The position numbers and the translations under genes were made by a program. A stretch of 13,045 nucleotides of DNA. Source: Thermoplasmata archaeon. Lineage in GTDB: Archaea; Thermoplasmatota; Thermoplasmata; Halarchaeoplasmatales; Halarchaeoplasmataceae. Position 1 is the stretch's first letter; the number at the start of each line of letters is the position of its first letter. The stretch spans positions 1 through 13,045 of the forward strand of contig JAFDUB010000043.1 of assembly GCA_019594025.1 (NCBI GenBank), given 5' to 3'. Positions 7,061 through 13,045 of this stretch are shown here, piece by piece. A model generated the notes under the pieces. The model was given only the letters and a program-made list of their open reading frames with translations, was not told where the DNA came from and searched no databases.

Positions 7061-7083
7061 CCCTAGTGTGTGGTGGCACTACA

Positions 7084-8265
7084 ATGGGCGCCACTAAGAT
7101 AGAAAGGTTCAGCGACCGCATCGTCATAGTCGGAGTCGACTATCTGGGAGGAGACCTGCTGGAAGAGGATCTCTTGAGAATGATAGGTGAGTATCACCCC
7201 AGTACGGTGGCCTTCGCTCTCTGTGATAAACGTTTCGAGGCTTTGGGGGAGAATGATTGGAGTGAAAAGCCCCTTTTACCTTCGTACAAAGAGGGTAAAA
7301 CCGGTGTATTGGTGTACCAGGCGTTCACCGAGGCTTTAAGAGAGAATCTACGGAGATTCAAAGGATTGAACGCCGAAGGCGACGTCGCTAGATTGGTACC
7401 CTTCGCCGATGAGCTAGATGTGGACGTAGAACTTATCGACCGGGATATATCTCTCACACTGGGTAGGGCGTTTAGGGGTATGACCCCGGGTGAGAAGTTG
7501 AAGATGTTTTGGTACCTTAAATCAACGATGCTCACTTTTTCCGACGAGAAGAGGAAAAAAAGCGTTGAGCAGTTGGAGGAGCACGACGACCTCGTCGGGG
7601 GCGTTATAGAAAGGGTGTCTCATTTTGCTCCATCCGTGGCGAGGGTTGCAAGTAAAGAACGGGAGGAGTATATGGGGAAGAGGATATACGAATCCTCTAA
7701 ACGCGGTAGGATCCTCGCACTGGTACCTTCGAGCAAGATGGACCCGGTGATGGACGAGATAGAAAATGCCATGGAGGAAGAAAAATCAGAGGGTGAACAC
7801 AGCGGTTTCGAGCATTTGGAAGAGATCAGTAAAAAGGCATACACCCGTGCACTGCGTTTCATTTCCCCTGCATTTTTCATCAGTCTGGCCATTTATCTGT
7901 TCATCTTTTCAGACGTGTTGAACATATGGAGGGCATGGTTGTACTGGTTCATAGCTGTTGGCGGTATGGCTGCCCTAGGGGCGCTTTTGGGTAGAGGGCA
8001 CCCTGCATCGGTACTTACTTCATTTTTGCTGGCTCCCTTTATGTCTTTAACATTGATAGGTCCGGGTTGGATAGCGGGTTATGTGGAGCTGAAGGTGCGT
8101 AAGCCCTCTATTGCAGACTTGAAAACACTAACATCCAGCGACTCGCCCAACGAGTTTTTGTCCAACAGTATAATCCGGGTGTTCACGGTAGGTGTATTCT
8201 CCAACGTATTCACGTGGATCGGACTCTTCGTTGTTTTACCTTTACTCATAAGATACGTAGGTTGA
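7084..8265 (+). CDS. TraB/PrgY (Tiki-like) family membrane protein, divergent
   Basis: A 393-residue protein. The N-terminal soluble domain resembles TraB/PrgY/Tiki: a beta strand IVIVGVDYLGGD, then STVAFALCDKRFEAL (family VAVELCxxRxxxL), then DVELIDRDISLTLGRA (family DRDIxxTLxR). From about residue 257 of the protein there are about four membrane helices, with the GRGHPASVLTSFLLAPF and GPGWIAGYVELKVRKP segments typical of archaeal TraB. Family members are suspected metal-dependent proteases or membrane regulators; PrgY lowers pheromone activity in Enterococcus. Here the first histidine motif (GTxH) reads GVDY, and the usual Glu in VELC is replaced by Ala, so enzymatic activity may be lost. 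The start at ATG 7084 is supported by TATA spacing. The DUF368 gene follows 44 bases later. Confidence 0.82.
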   Translation: MGATKIERFSDRIVIVGVDYLGGDLLEEDLLRMIGEYHPSTVAFALCDKRFEALGENDWSEKPLLPSYKEGKTGVLVYQAFTEALRENLRRFKGLNAEGDVARLVPFADELDVDVELIDRDISLTLGRAFRGMTPGEKLKMFWYLKSTMLTFSDEKRKKSVEQLEEHDDLVGGVIERVSHFAPSVARVASKEREEYMGKRIYESSKRGRILALVPSSKMDPVMDEIENAMEEEKSEGEHSGFEHLEEISKKAYTRALRFISPAFFISLAIYLFIFSDVLNIWRAWLYWFIAVGGMAALGALLGRGHPASVLTSFLLAPFMSLTLIGPGWIAGYVELKVRKPSIADLKTLTSSDSPNEFLSNSIIRVFTVGVFSNVFTWIGLFVVLPLLIRYVG

Positions 8266-8309
8266 AGGAAAACAATATAACCGCAATCAACTTTCACGGT
8301 GATAACGGC

Positions 8310-9158
8310 ATGAAAGAGATAAGTTTTATAAAACGGACGCTGCAGGGTACGGCCATCGGCTTAGCCAATGTAGTGCCAGGTGTATCCGGAGGTACGATGG
8401 CGTTGATCCTGGGTATCTACCGACGGTTGATACATGCCATAAATACCCTCCCGCTTACACTGCCTATCAAATTCATCAGGGGAGAAGATGTTAAAGAGGA
8501 TTGGAACGATATCGACTTTAGATTTTTGTTACCCTTGGGTATAGGTGTGGTGATCGCCACACTTTTGTTGGCTAGAGTTATGGAGTTTTTACTGGAAACC
8601 TACTCCACCGCAAGCTACTCATTCTTTATAGGTCTGATACTGGCATCCCTATTTGTGGTCTACCGGTACATAGACCCCACCGGTGTTCGGGAGGTACTTT
8701 CAGGAGTGATCGGTTTTTTGGTAGCCTTTTTCGTGGTTGGTGGGAACGGTATCACCGGCACTCACAATCCCATCTCAATTTTTTTCGGCGGTGTTTTTGC
8801 CGTAGCATCCATGATATTGCCGGGAATATCCGGTTCACTGGTGCTGGTTTTGCTTGGTGAGTACCATTATATGCTCCATGCTCTCAACACGTTCGATATA
8901 TTTAACATAGTGATCTTCGTAGCCGGTGGATTGGTGGGTTTGTTCGGTTTCGCCAAACTTCTAGAATATATGCTCGATCGGTCCACTTCTATCACCATGG
9001 CGTTCTTGTTCGGGCTGATGTTCGGTGGCCTTAGAGTTCCTTTGAAAACCGCTATGCTGAACGACCCTTCTTTATTTCACATAGTGATTCCTGCGTCGGT
9101 AGGTGCTCTGCTGCTTTATCTTATGGAGTACCACCGAACCAAGGTCACATCCGATTGA
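8310..9158 (+). CDS. DUF368 family membrane protein (PopT-type polyprenyl-phosphate transporter)
   Basis: A 282-residue multi-spanning membrane protein. The N-terminal signature GTAIGLANVVPGVSGGTMALILGIY and the internal repeat VASMILPGISGSLVLVLLGEY are hallmarks of DUF368. Bacterial members were shown to recycle undecaprenyl phosphate across the membrane; in an archaeon the substrate would presumably be dolichyl phosphate, used for protein glycosylation (inference). The frame is open back to 8214, but the ATG at 8310 has GGTGAT 6 bases upstream and directly precedes the conserved part. It probably shares a transcript with TraB, and its end overlaps the convergent PHP gene by 14 bases. Confidence 0.9.
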   Translation: MKEISFIKRTLQGTAIGLANVVPGVSGGTMALILGIYRRLIHAINTLPLTLPIKFIRGEDVKEDWNDIDFRFLLPLGIGVVIATLLLARVMEFLLETYSTASYSFFIGLILASLFVVYRYIDPTGVREVLSGVIGFLVAFFVVGGNGITGTHNPISIFFGGVFAVASMILPGISGSLVLVLLGEYHYMLHALNTFDIFNIVIFVAGGLVGLFGFAKLLEYMLDRSTSITMAFLFGLMFGGLRVPLKTAMLNDPSLFHIVIPASVGALLLYLMEYHRTKVTSD

Positions 9159-9795
9159 ACCCTCTGCCCATCCACTCCGATACCGATTTTTTTACGTAGC
9201 GGAAGGTATCGCCGGTAGAACGATGTGTTCCCCCAACCTTTGTTCTCCCCGCTCGGATCTCGTCCAACAGCATCGGCCATGAATCCACTTGTTTTACTAT
9301 GGTGTAGCCGGTACCGAGTTCTTCCAAACTGTGGGCGTCGCTGCCTCCGATTATGGGTAGGTTAAGCGGTTTGGCCAAGCGCTGAGCACGTAGATTATCT
9401 CTTTTTCCGGTTCTGGCGTTCAGTCCTTCCACCGCATCCCAGCCGTGGGCCCTGACTTCCCTTTCACCTATACCCGACCAGAAGCGGTAAGGGTGCAGAG
9501 CTACTGAAAGTCCGCCGTGTTCGCGTATTAGATGGAGGGCGGTCTTCACGTCCGGCTGCCTGCCTATGCTTTTTTCCATTCCCATGGCACCTACGTGTCC
9601 CTGTGGTGTACTCACCTCTACCGCCGGCACGATTATGAGGTCGGTATCTTCAGCCTCCCAATAGGCGTCCATAGTGTTGTGATCAAGGAAGGCTAAACCG
9701 TGTAGACCACGCTTTTTCGCCATCTTCAAGATATCTTTAACCGAAGATTGGGAGTCCTCGGAATGCTCGGAATGCACGTGCAGGTCGAACTTCAT
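9145..9795 (-). CDS. PHP-domain metal-dependent phosphoesterase
   Basis: A 216-residue protein with all PHP metal motifs: DLHVHSEHSED at residues 4-14, FLDHNT, VPAVEVST, VALHPYRF and GGSDAHS. These bind two or three metal ions for phosphoester hydrolysis, as in histidinol phosphatase and YciV/TrpH-type RNA/nucleotide phosphatases. The short single-domain form most resembles TrpH-like proteins; the exact substrate is unknown. The start is ATG 9795, with GGAGGAG upstream. Its ATG overlaps the TGA of the DUF447 gene (ATGA), so translation is probably coupled. An upstream ATG at 9813 would overlap that gene further and hide the ribosome site. It is the last gene of a three-gene cluster. Confidence 0.9.
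   Translation of the reverse strand: MKFDLHVHSEHSEDSQSSVKDILKMAKKRGLHGLAFLDHNTMDAYWEAEDTDLIIVPAVEVSTPQGHVGAMGMEKSIGRQPDVKTALHLIREHGGLSVALHPYRFWSGIGEREVRAHGWDAVEGLNARTGKRDNLRAQRLAKPLNLPIIGGSDAHSLEELGTGYTIVKQVDSWPMLLDEIRAGRTKVGGTHRSTGDTFRYVKKSVSEWMGRGFNRM
9187..9193 (+). terminator. T-tract possibly ending the TraB-DUF368 transcript
   Basis: Seven consecutive Ts about 29 bases after the DUF368 stop, lying inside the 3' part of the opposing PHP gene. Archaeal RNA polymerase can stop at such tracts without a hairpin. Confidence 0.35.
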
Positions 9796-10358
9796 CGACG
9801 CTCCTCCATCCATTGAGCTATCTTTTCAGCCGTTGGCGAGTCCTCCTTTTCCAAGATAGATTTCACATATCCTTCGATGGCTTCTTTCTTATCGTCGTCG
9901 GAGATAATATATCTGGTGAGATGAACCATTATGTCCACAAGGGGATTCTCCCTACCGATAAAATCGGCTTCACCGGTATGCCGGAGTATCCGTGCTTCTA
10001 CCGTTAATATCTCCGCCGAGCCGTAGGTATCTTTTATAGAGATATCTTCTGTCGATATAACCCTACAGAAATATACACGGGTAGCTTTTTTAGGGTAATA
10101 GAGCCCGTCTTCATCTATCAGTTCATCTTCCTCCAGCTCTGGTTCTTGGGTGTTGTGTCCTGTTAGGGCGGCTTTGTAAAAAAGCATAGGGTCGTCAGTG
10201 AGTGAGAAGGTGAATTCCTTTTTTTCCTTTAGATTATACGCCGTATCCGACGGACGAAATATTCTAAACCGTATCAGGTCTTCATCTACATCCGCCCCCA
10301 TGGCGGCGGTATTTACCCAGCCGTCCGTGGAGACCAATATCCCTTCTCTGTGCACCAT
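9792..10358 (-). CDS. DUF447 family protein (flavin-binding split-barrel type)
   Basis: A 188-residue protein with the DUF447 signature at the N-terminus: ILVSTDGWVNTAAMGADV, then RFRIFRPSDTAYNLKEKKEF and SLTDDPMLFYKAAL. Structures of archaeal relatives show an FMN-binding-like split barrel; no reaction is assigned to the family. The C-terminal part is helical (HLTRYIISDDDKKEAIEGYV). It starts at ATG 10358, 6 bases after the stop of the gene upstream, and its stop overlaps the PHP start. The arrangement implies a role shared with the PHP phosphoesterase, perhaps in cofactor or nucleotide metabolism, but that is a guess. Confidence 0.85.
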   Translation of the reverse strand: MVHREGILVSTDGWVNTAAMGADVDEDLIRFRIFRPSDTAYNLKEKKEFTFSLTDDPMLFYKAALTGHNTQEPELEEDELIDEDGLYYPKKATRVYFCRVISTEDISIKDTYGSAEILTVEARILRHTGEADFIGRENPLVDIMVHLTRYIISDDDKKEAIEGYVKSILEKEDSPTAEKIAQWMEERR

Positions 10359-10364
10359 CTAAGT

Positions 10365-10799
10365 TCACGCTACTTCCATTCCCCCTTTCCTCTTTTTCTT
10401 CTTCTGATCCTTTTTGTCAGGTATGTTAACCTTGGGAAGCGGTATCGGGGGCGGCAGCTGAAGGTCTCTAGCTATGAAAACCGCTTCTGGTATACAGTTT
10501 GATATAACCGTTGAATGTACTTTGTTGGCTATATTAGAGGGCATCTGATTCTCCTTGTTCCATGTAGCGGCCAGGTCGGGTATATCACCCTGGTACGTAA
10601 GCTGGCCCTCAATTTCGATCCTTCCCATCCCCTTGTAGTTAGCGGTAAATCTGAAGCCGATTATACAGGTGTTCTTGTCCACCTGGGTCATGCGGGTGAC
10701 CGAACTGTTGTGGTCCACCCTAATGTTTTTTCTCTTAGCGCCTTTTTCTGTAAACCTCTCCGCATCTATTGATTTCAACTCGAAGTTAGCGATTGGCAT
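10365..10799 (-). CDS. Unrecognised conserved-looking archaeal protein with proline/lysine-rich tail (SecB-like fold possible)
   Basis: A 144-residue protein I cannot name securely. The N-terminal two-thirds alternates polar and hydrophobic residues as in a beta-sheet (NTCIIGFRFTANYKGMGRIEIEG), followed by an Asn/helix segment (SNIANKVHSTVISNCIPEAVFIARDL). That order resembles SecB-like chaperones, but the similarity is only general. The C-terminus has LPPPIPLPKVNI and ends in a basic run (KKDQKKKKRK), possibly an exposed tail for RNA, ribosome or partner binding. I use ATG 10799: the AT-rich box at 10824-10832 lies about 28 bases upstream, fitting a leaderless start. A GTG at 10823 in frame would add 8 residues. 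First gene of the cluster with DUF447 and PHP. Confidence 0.7.
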   Translation of the reverse strand: MPIANFELKSIDAERFTEKGAKRKNIRVDHNSSVTRMTQVDKNTCIIGFRFTANYKGMGRIEIEGQLTYQGDIPDLAATWNKENQMPSNIANKVHSTVISNCIPEAVFIARDLQLPPPIPLPKVNIPDKKDQKKKKRKGGMEVA

Positions 10800-10823
10800 A
10801 GGTATGGAATATCCCTCACGCAC

Positions 10824-10850
10824 TTAATAATCTTTTGATAAGTTTATACC
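10824..10850. promoter_or_regulatory. Divergent promoter region between the SecB-like gene and dppA
   Basis: On the minus strand, GATTATTAA (10824-10832) is spaced for a leaderless start at 10799. On either strand, AGTTTATACC (10841-10850) is TATA-like; for dppA it predicts a start near 10872 and a leader of about 40 bases. Confidence 0.4.
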
Positions 10851-10900
10851 GCTTTTTCAAAACCCTAACACATATATCGTTCTTTACGGATGTAGGTGCA

Positions 10901-10905
10901 GGTGA
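10901..10905 (+). promoter_or_regulatory. Shine-Dalgarno site of dppA
   Basis: GGTGA, 6 bases before the ATG at 10912, within a purine-rich leader. It fixes the start codon. Confidence 0.7.
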
Positions 10906-10911
10906 AAAAAG

Positions 10912-11727
10912 ATGAAAGTACTTTTCTCGGTTGATATAGAAGGGATCTCCGGCGTGGTCTCCGTGAAACACGGTGCCATGGATTCCAAGGAATACGAAGA
11001 TGCAAGGATGAGGATGACCGGAGAGGCGAACGCCGCCGCTTTGGGTGCCTACGACGGGGATGCAAAGCAGGTGTTCGTTACCGACGGTCACGGTAAGATG
11101 CGGAACATAAAGATTGAAGATATGGACGAAAGGGTCGAGCTGTTCTACGGAAGACCGAAGATACTGTCCCAGATGGAAGGGTTGGACCAGGGAATAGATA
11201 AGGTGGGTTATGTGGGATACCACAGTTCGGCCCACAGCTTGGGTACTCTGGCACATACCTACTCCGGTGCTGTGGTTGACAAGTTGATGATCGGTGATAG
11301 GATGGTGGGCGAGTTCGCCATGAACTCCTTTTTGGCGGGTGAGTACGACATACCGGTATTCTTCATATCCGGAGATAAAGAAGCGGTTAGGGAGGCTAAG
11401 GATCTGTACCCGGATATACCCCATGTGATAACCAAGATACCTACCGGTAGGTACAGTGCCAGGTGCAGGCATCCCGAGGTGGTAAAAAAGGAGATCAGAG
11501 AGACCGTTGCTGCATCGGTAAAAGAGGGGGGTAAAGTGATCAGAACCGATGAAACGGCTTTCAGTATGTTCTTCAAAGACGCTGGTAAGCTGGATAATCT
11601 GGAACTGCTGCCAGAAGTGGAAAGGGTCGGTCCTAAGGAGTTCATCGTCGATATCGGAGACTACGAGGCGAACTACAAGCTGTTCCGGGCCTGTACCATG
11701 CTGGCTACCGTGGTATCACAGGACTGA
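10912..11727 (+). CDS. dppA: D-aminopeptidase, M55 (DppA) family
   Basis: Zinc peptidase that removes N-terminal D-amino acids from short peptides, forming a ring-shaped decamer in Bacillus subtilis DppA. It has 271 residues, the family length. The catalytic layout aligns with B. subtilis DppA: SVDIEG with Asp8 and Glu10, TDGH with His60, GYHSSAH with His104, LAHTYSG with His115 (catalytic), and VGEFAMNSF with Glu134. All are present, so the enzyme should be active. The archaeal natural substrate is unknown; scavenging of D-peptides from outside is one possibility. No peptide transporter lies nearby. It abuts the NIF3 gene with no gap. Confidence 0.93.
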   Translation: MKVLFSVDIEGISGVVSVKHGAMDSKEYEDARMRMTGEANAAALGAYDGDAKQVFVTDGHGKMRNIKIEDMDERVELFYGRPKILSQMEGLDQGIDKVGYVGYHSSAHSLGTLAHTYSGAVVDKLMIGDRMVGEFAMNSFLAGEYDIPVFFISGDKEAVREAKDLYPDIPHVITKIPTGRYSARCRHPEVVKKEIRETVAASVKEGGKVIRTDETAFSMFFKDAGKLDNLELLPEVERVGPKEFIVDIGDYEANYKLFRACTMLATVVSQD

Positions 11728-12474
11728 TTAAATCGGAGACGGGGCGCTTATGAATTCGGTCATACAGTCGAAGTCGTGCTCCACTACGTTCATGAGTTCC
11801 TTGATACCCAGGGTCTCGGTGGCGTGGTGACCGCCGAATATGATCGGCATCTCCATGTCCACCGCCTGATTGTATGCCATATACGTTCGTTCACCGGTGA
11901 TGAAAAGGTCCGCGCCCAGTTCGGCGGCGGCAGGTAGTGCCATGCCGCCCTTTCCAGTCATTATCGCCGCTGTTTTGACCATGTTATCGGGTAAGTAAAC
12001 GAAGGGGGTTTCTCCGGTAACCTCTTTTAATCTGGCTGCTATCTCGTCCGCCCGTGTGGGGGGTTCGAACATGGCTAAGAGGGACACTTCGGTACCCCTG
12101 TACTCCATGAAGGTATCCTCGGGGTAGGCGCCTACAGCGTCTGCTAAGAGTACGTTGTTACCAATTTTAGGATGGATATCTAAAGGTAGGTGAGCTACGT
12201 AGAGTGCTACATCGTTCTTTATCAGTGTCGACAGTAGGTGGTACGCCCTTCCGGCCACCCTATCTATGTCACCCCAGAACATACCGTGATGTACCACTAA
12301 CATATCATAATCCACCGCCCTCTCGATCACGTCTCTTCGGGCGTCTACGGCGAAGGCAACCTTTTTTGGCTCGCCGGGTGCGTCCACCTGAATTCCGTTG
12401 GCGGTATCGTCTGTAATATCATCCACCGACAGAAACTCGTCCAAGAATTCTATTAATTCGGATTCGCCGATCAT
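11728..12474 (-). CDS. NIF3/YbgI-family dinuclear metal protein
   Basis: A 248-residue protein of the NIF3 family (called GTP cyclohydrolase type 2-like in some annotations), a widespread toroid-forming protein of uncertain biochemical role. Metal-binding motifs: VVHHGMFWG, YVAHLPLDIHPKIGNN and FGGHHATETLG; the His pairs, the Asp in PLD and the late His/Glu match the dinuclear site. The N-terminal ANGIQVDAPGEPKKV segment is also typical. It has no inserted PII-like domain, as expected for the short form. ATG 12474 is used; an AT-rich box at 12494-12503 is about 25 bases upstream, suggesting a leaderless mRNA. Confidence 0.92.
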   Translation of the reverse strand: MIGESELIEFLDEFLSVDDITDDTANGIQVDAPGEPKKVAFAVDARRDVIERAVDYDMLVVHHGMFWGDIDRVAGRAYHLLSTLIKNDVALYVAHLPLDIHPKIGNNVLLADAVGAYPEDTFMEYRGTEVSLLAMFEPPTRADEIAARLKEVTGETPFVYLPDNMVKTAAIMTGKGGMALPAAAELGADLFITGERTYMAYNQAVDMEMPIIFGGHHATETLGIKELMNVVEHDFDCMTEFISAPSPI

Positions 12475-12493
12475 GGGGGGAAATCAGCAATAT

Positions 12494-12503
12494 GATAAAT
12501 TAA
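12494..12503 (-). promoter_or_regulatory. TATA-like box of the NIF3 gene
   Basis: TTAATTTATC on the minus strand, about 25 bases before the ATG at 12474, with no Shine-Dalgarno site between; a leaderless start is likely. Confidence 0.5.
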
Positions 12504-12530
12504 CTTTTTTGTTCTTGATAAACTAGCATA

Positions 12531-12540
12531 AATTTATTTA
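12531..12540 (+). promoter_or_regulatory. TATA box of the YdjM-like gene
   Basis: AATTTATTTA centred 28 bases before the ATG at 12564, with no ribosome site between, indicating a leaderless transcript. Confidence 0.6.
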
Positions 12541-12563
12541 CCTCTACTTCAATTTTATATCCT

Positions 12564-13045
12564 ATGCATCCAGTATATCACGTACTGGTATCCATACTTA
12601 TAGCACTGGGGGTCGGCCTTCACGTTAAAAACAGGGTGATTGCAGCGACGGTGATAGCGGTTGTGGTGAACGGTGTGATCGATTTCGACGCCATACTGTT
12701 TCAGAGGGGTTACTTGGGTATGAGAATATTCCACACCGCCGTAGTGCTGGTTTACATCCCTATGTTGATTTTGCTTGTGTCTTACCTGTACGAGAGGAAA
12801 AAAAGTAAAAGTCTGATGACCCGCATATCATTGGTGATCGTGCTTGTAAGCTTCAGCCACCTGATCATGGACACCTTCTTTCCCGAGGATAGAGTGTACC
12901 TGTACTACCCCTTCAACGCCGACGTGTATCGGATGAATCCCTCCATGGTACCTTACGTGATATTTGTCTTCGCACTGATAGTGCTGGGGGTTAACCTTCT
13001 GGAGACCAACATTTATCTGCGCAACGAAGGATATAAAGGATGGAA
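12564..13045 (+). CDS. Membrane-bound metal-dependent hydrolase, YdjM family (3' end outside window)
   Basis: The first 160 codons of a membrane protein of the YdjM/DUF457 type, predicted membrane-bound metal-dependent hydrolases whose substrate is unclear. Visible features: an N-terminal His in MHPVYHVLVS, a helix, NGVIDFDAILF with paired Asp, IFHTAVVLVYI with His, and SHLIMDTFFPEDRVYLYYPF with the family His-Asp-Pro motif. Hydrophobic helices lie at roughly residues 5-18, 28-42, 62-78, 88-103 and 128-145. The frame is open to the last base of the window. The start is supported by the leaderless TATA spacing. Confidence 0.8.
   Translation, partial: MHPVYHVLVSILIALGVGLHVKNRVIAATVIAVVVNGVIDFDAILFQRGYLGMRIFHTAVVLVYIPMLILLVSYLYERKKSKSLMTRISLVIVLVSFSHLIMDTFFPEDRVYLYYPFNADVYRMNPSMVPYVIFVFALIVLGVNLLETNIYLRNEGYKGW

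Noticed and set aside
7030..7083. In-frame TTG extension of the TraB gene
   Set aside because: The TATA box at 7051-7060 would lie inside the extension, and the added residues do not look like a conserved part of the family.
8214..8309. Extended N-terminus of the DUF368 gene overlapping TraB
   Set aside because: The ribosome site GGTGAT before ATG 8310 and the start of the conserved region there argue against it.
10816..11472. 218-codon open frame on the minus strand opposite dppA
   Set aside because: It is antisense to a clearly conserved enzyme, has no recognisable motif, and covers the dppA promoter; it is a shadow frame.
12505..12510. Run of six Ts as a terminator
   Set aside because: No plus-strand gene ends just upstream; it lies within the divergent promoter region of NIF3 and YdjM.
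1..13045. CRISPR arrays, tRNA or rRNA genes, and a defence system
   Set aside because: No regularly spaced repeats, no tRNA- or rRNA-like stretches and no defence-type genes were seen; nearly all of the window is accounted for by the genes listed.

Overview
The window looks like a piece of a euryarchaeal chromosome; the exact lineage cannot be fixed from the sequence alone. The archaeal evidence is as follows. AT-rich TATA boxes sit about 26-30 bases upstream of start codons, several of which appear leaderless. Other starts have GGTGAT/GGAGG Shine-Dalgarno sites. Several genes belong to families well known in archaea: TraB/PrgY, DUF447, an archaeal D-aminopeptidase, and NIF3. The left 1.1 kb is noticeably more AT-rich than the rest and carries the 3' part of an IS1182-like transposase, so the left edge is a mobile element.

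Layout from left to right. Positions 1-1009 (+) hold a transposase fragment, followed by a strong hairpin (1061-1108) and a terminator-like hairpin (1135-1156). Positions 1187-2623 (+) encode a polysaccharide flippase of the MOP superfamily. The minus-strand block 6985-2625 is the centrepiece. It starts with a 42-residue zinc-ribbon protein, then a separate promoter, then a tight operon for a biotin-dependent, sodium-pumping oxaloacetate decarboxylase: alpha/biotin subunit, a 59-residue gamma subunit, beta subunit, a small cupin, and a biotin-protein ligase. The enzyme, its membrane partners and its modifying ligase are therefore encoded together. The gamma subunit and the zinc-ribbon protein are easily missed because they are so short.

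Positions 7084-9158 (+) hold a divergent TraB-family membrane protein and a DUF368 (PopT-type) polyprenyl-phosphate transporter. Positions 10799-9145 (-) hold a three-gene cluster: an unrecognised 144-residue protein with a proline-rich, lysine-rich tail, a DUF447 flavin-binding-like protein, and a PHP-domain phosphoesterase coupled by an ATGA overlap. Positions 10912-11727 (+) encode an M55 D-aminopeptidase (DppA). It converges with a NIF3-family metal protein (12474-11728, -). The right edge is the start of a membrane-bound YdjM-type hydrolase (12564 onward, +).

A structural theme is that all three convergent gene pairs have essentially no space between them: a 1-base gap, a 14-base overlap and a 0-base gap. 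The most interesting points are the compact sodium-pump module with its cupin and ligase, the perfect 7-base dyad at its predicted transcription start, the unannotated short genes, and the TraB homologue that lacks the family's usual N-terminal GxxH histidine.
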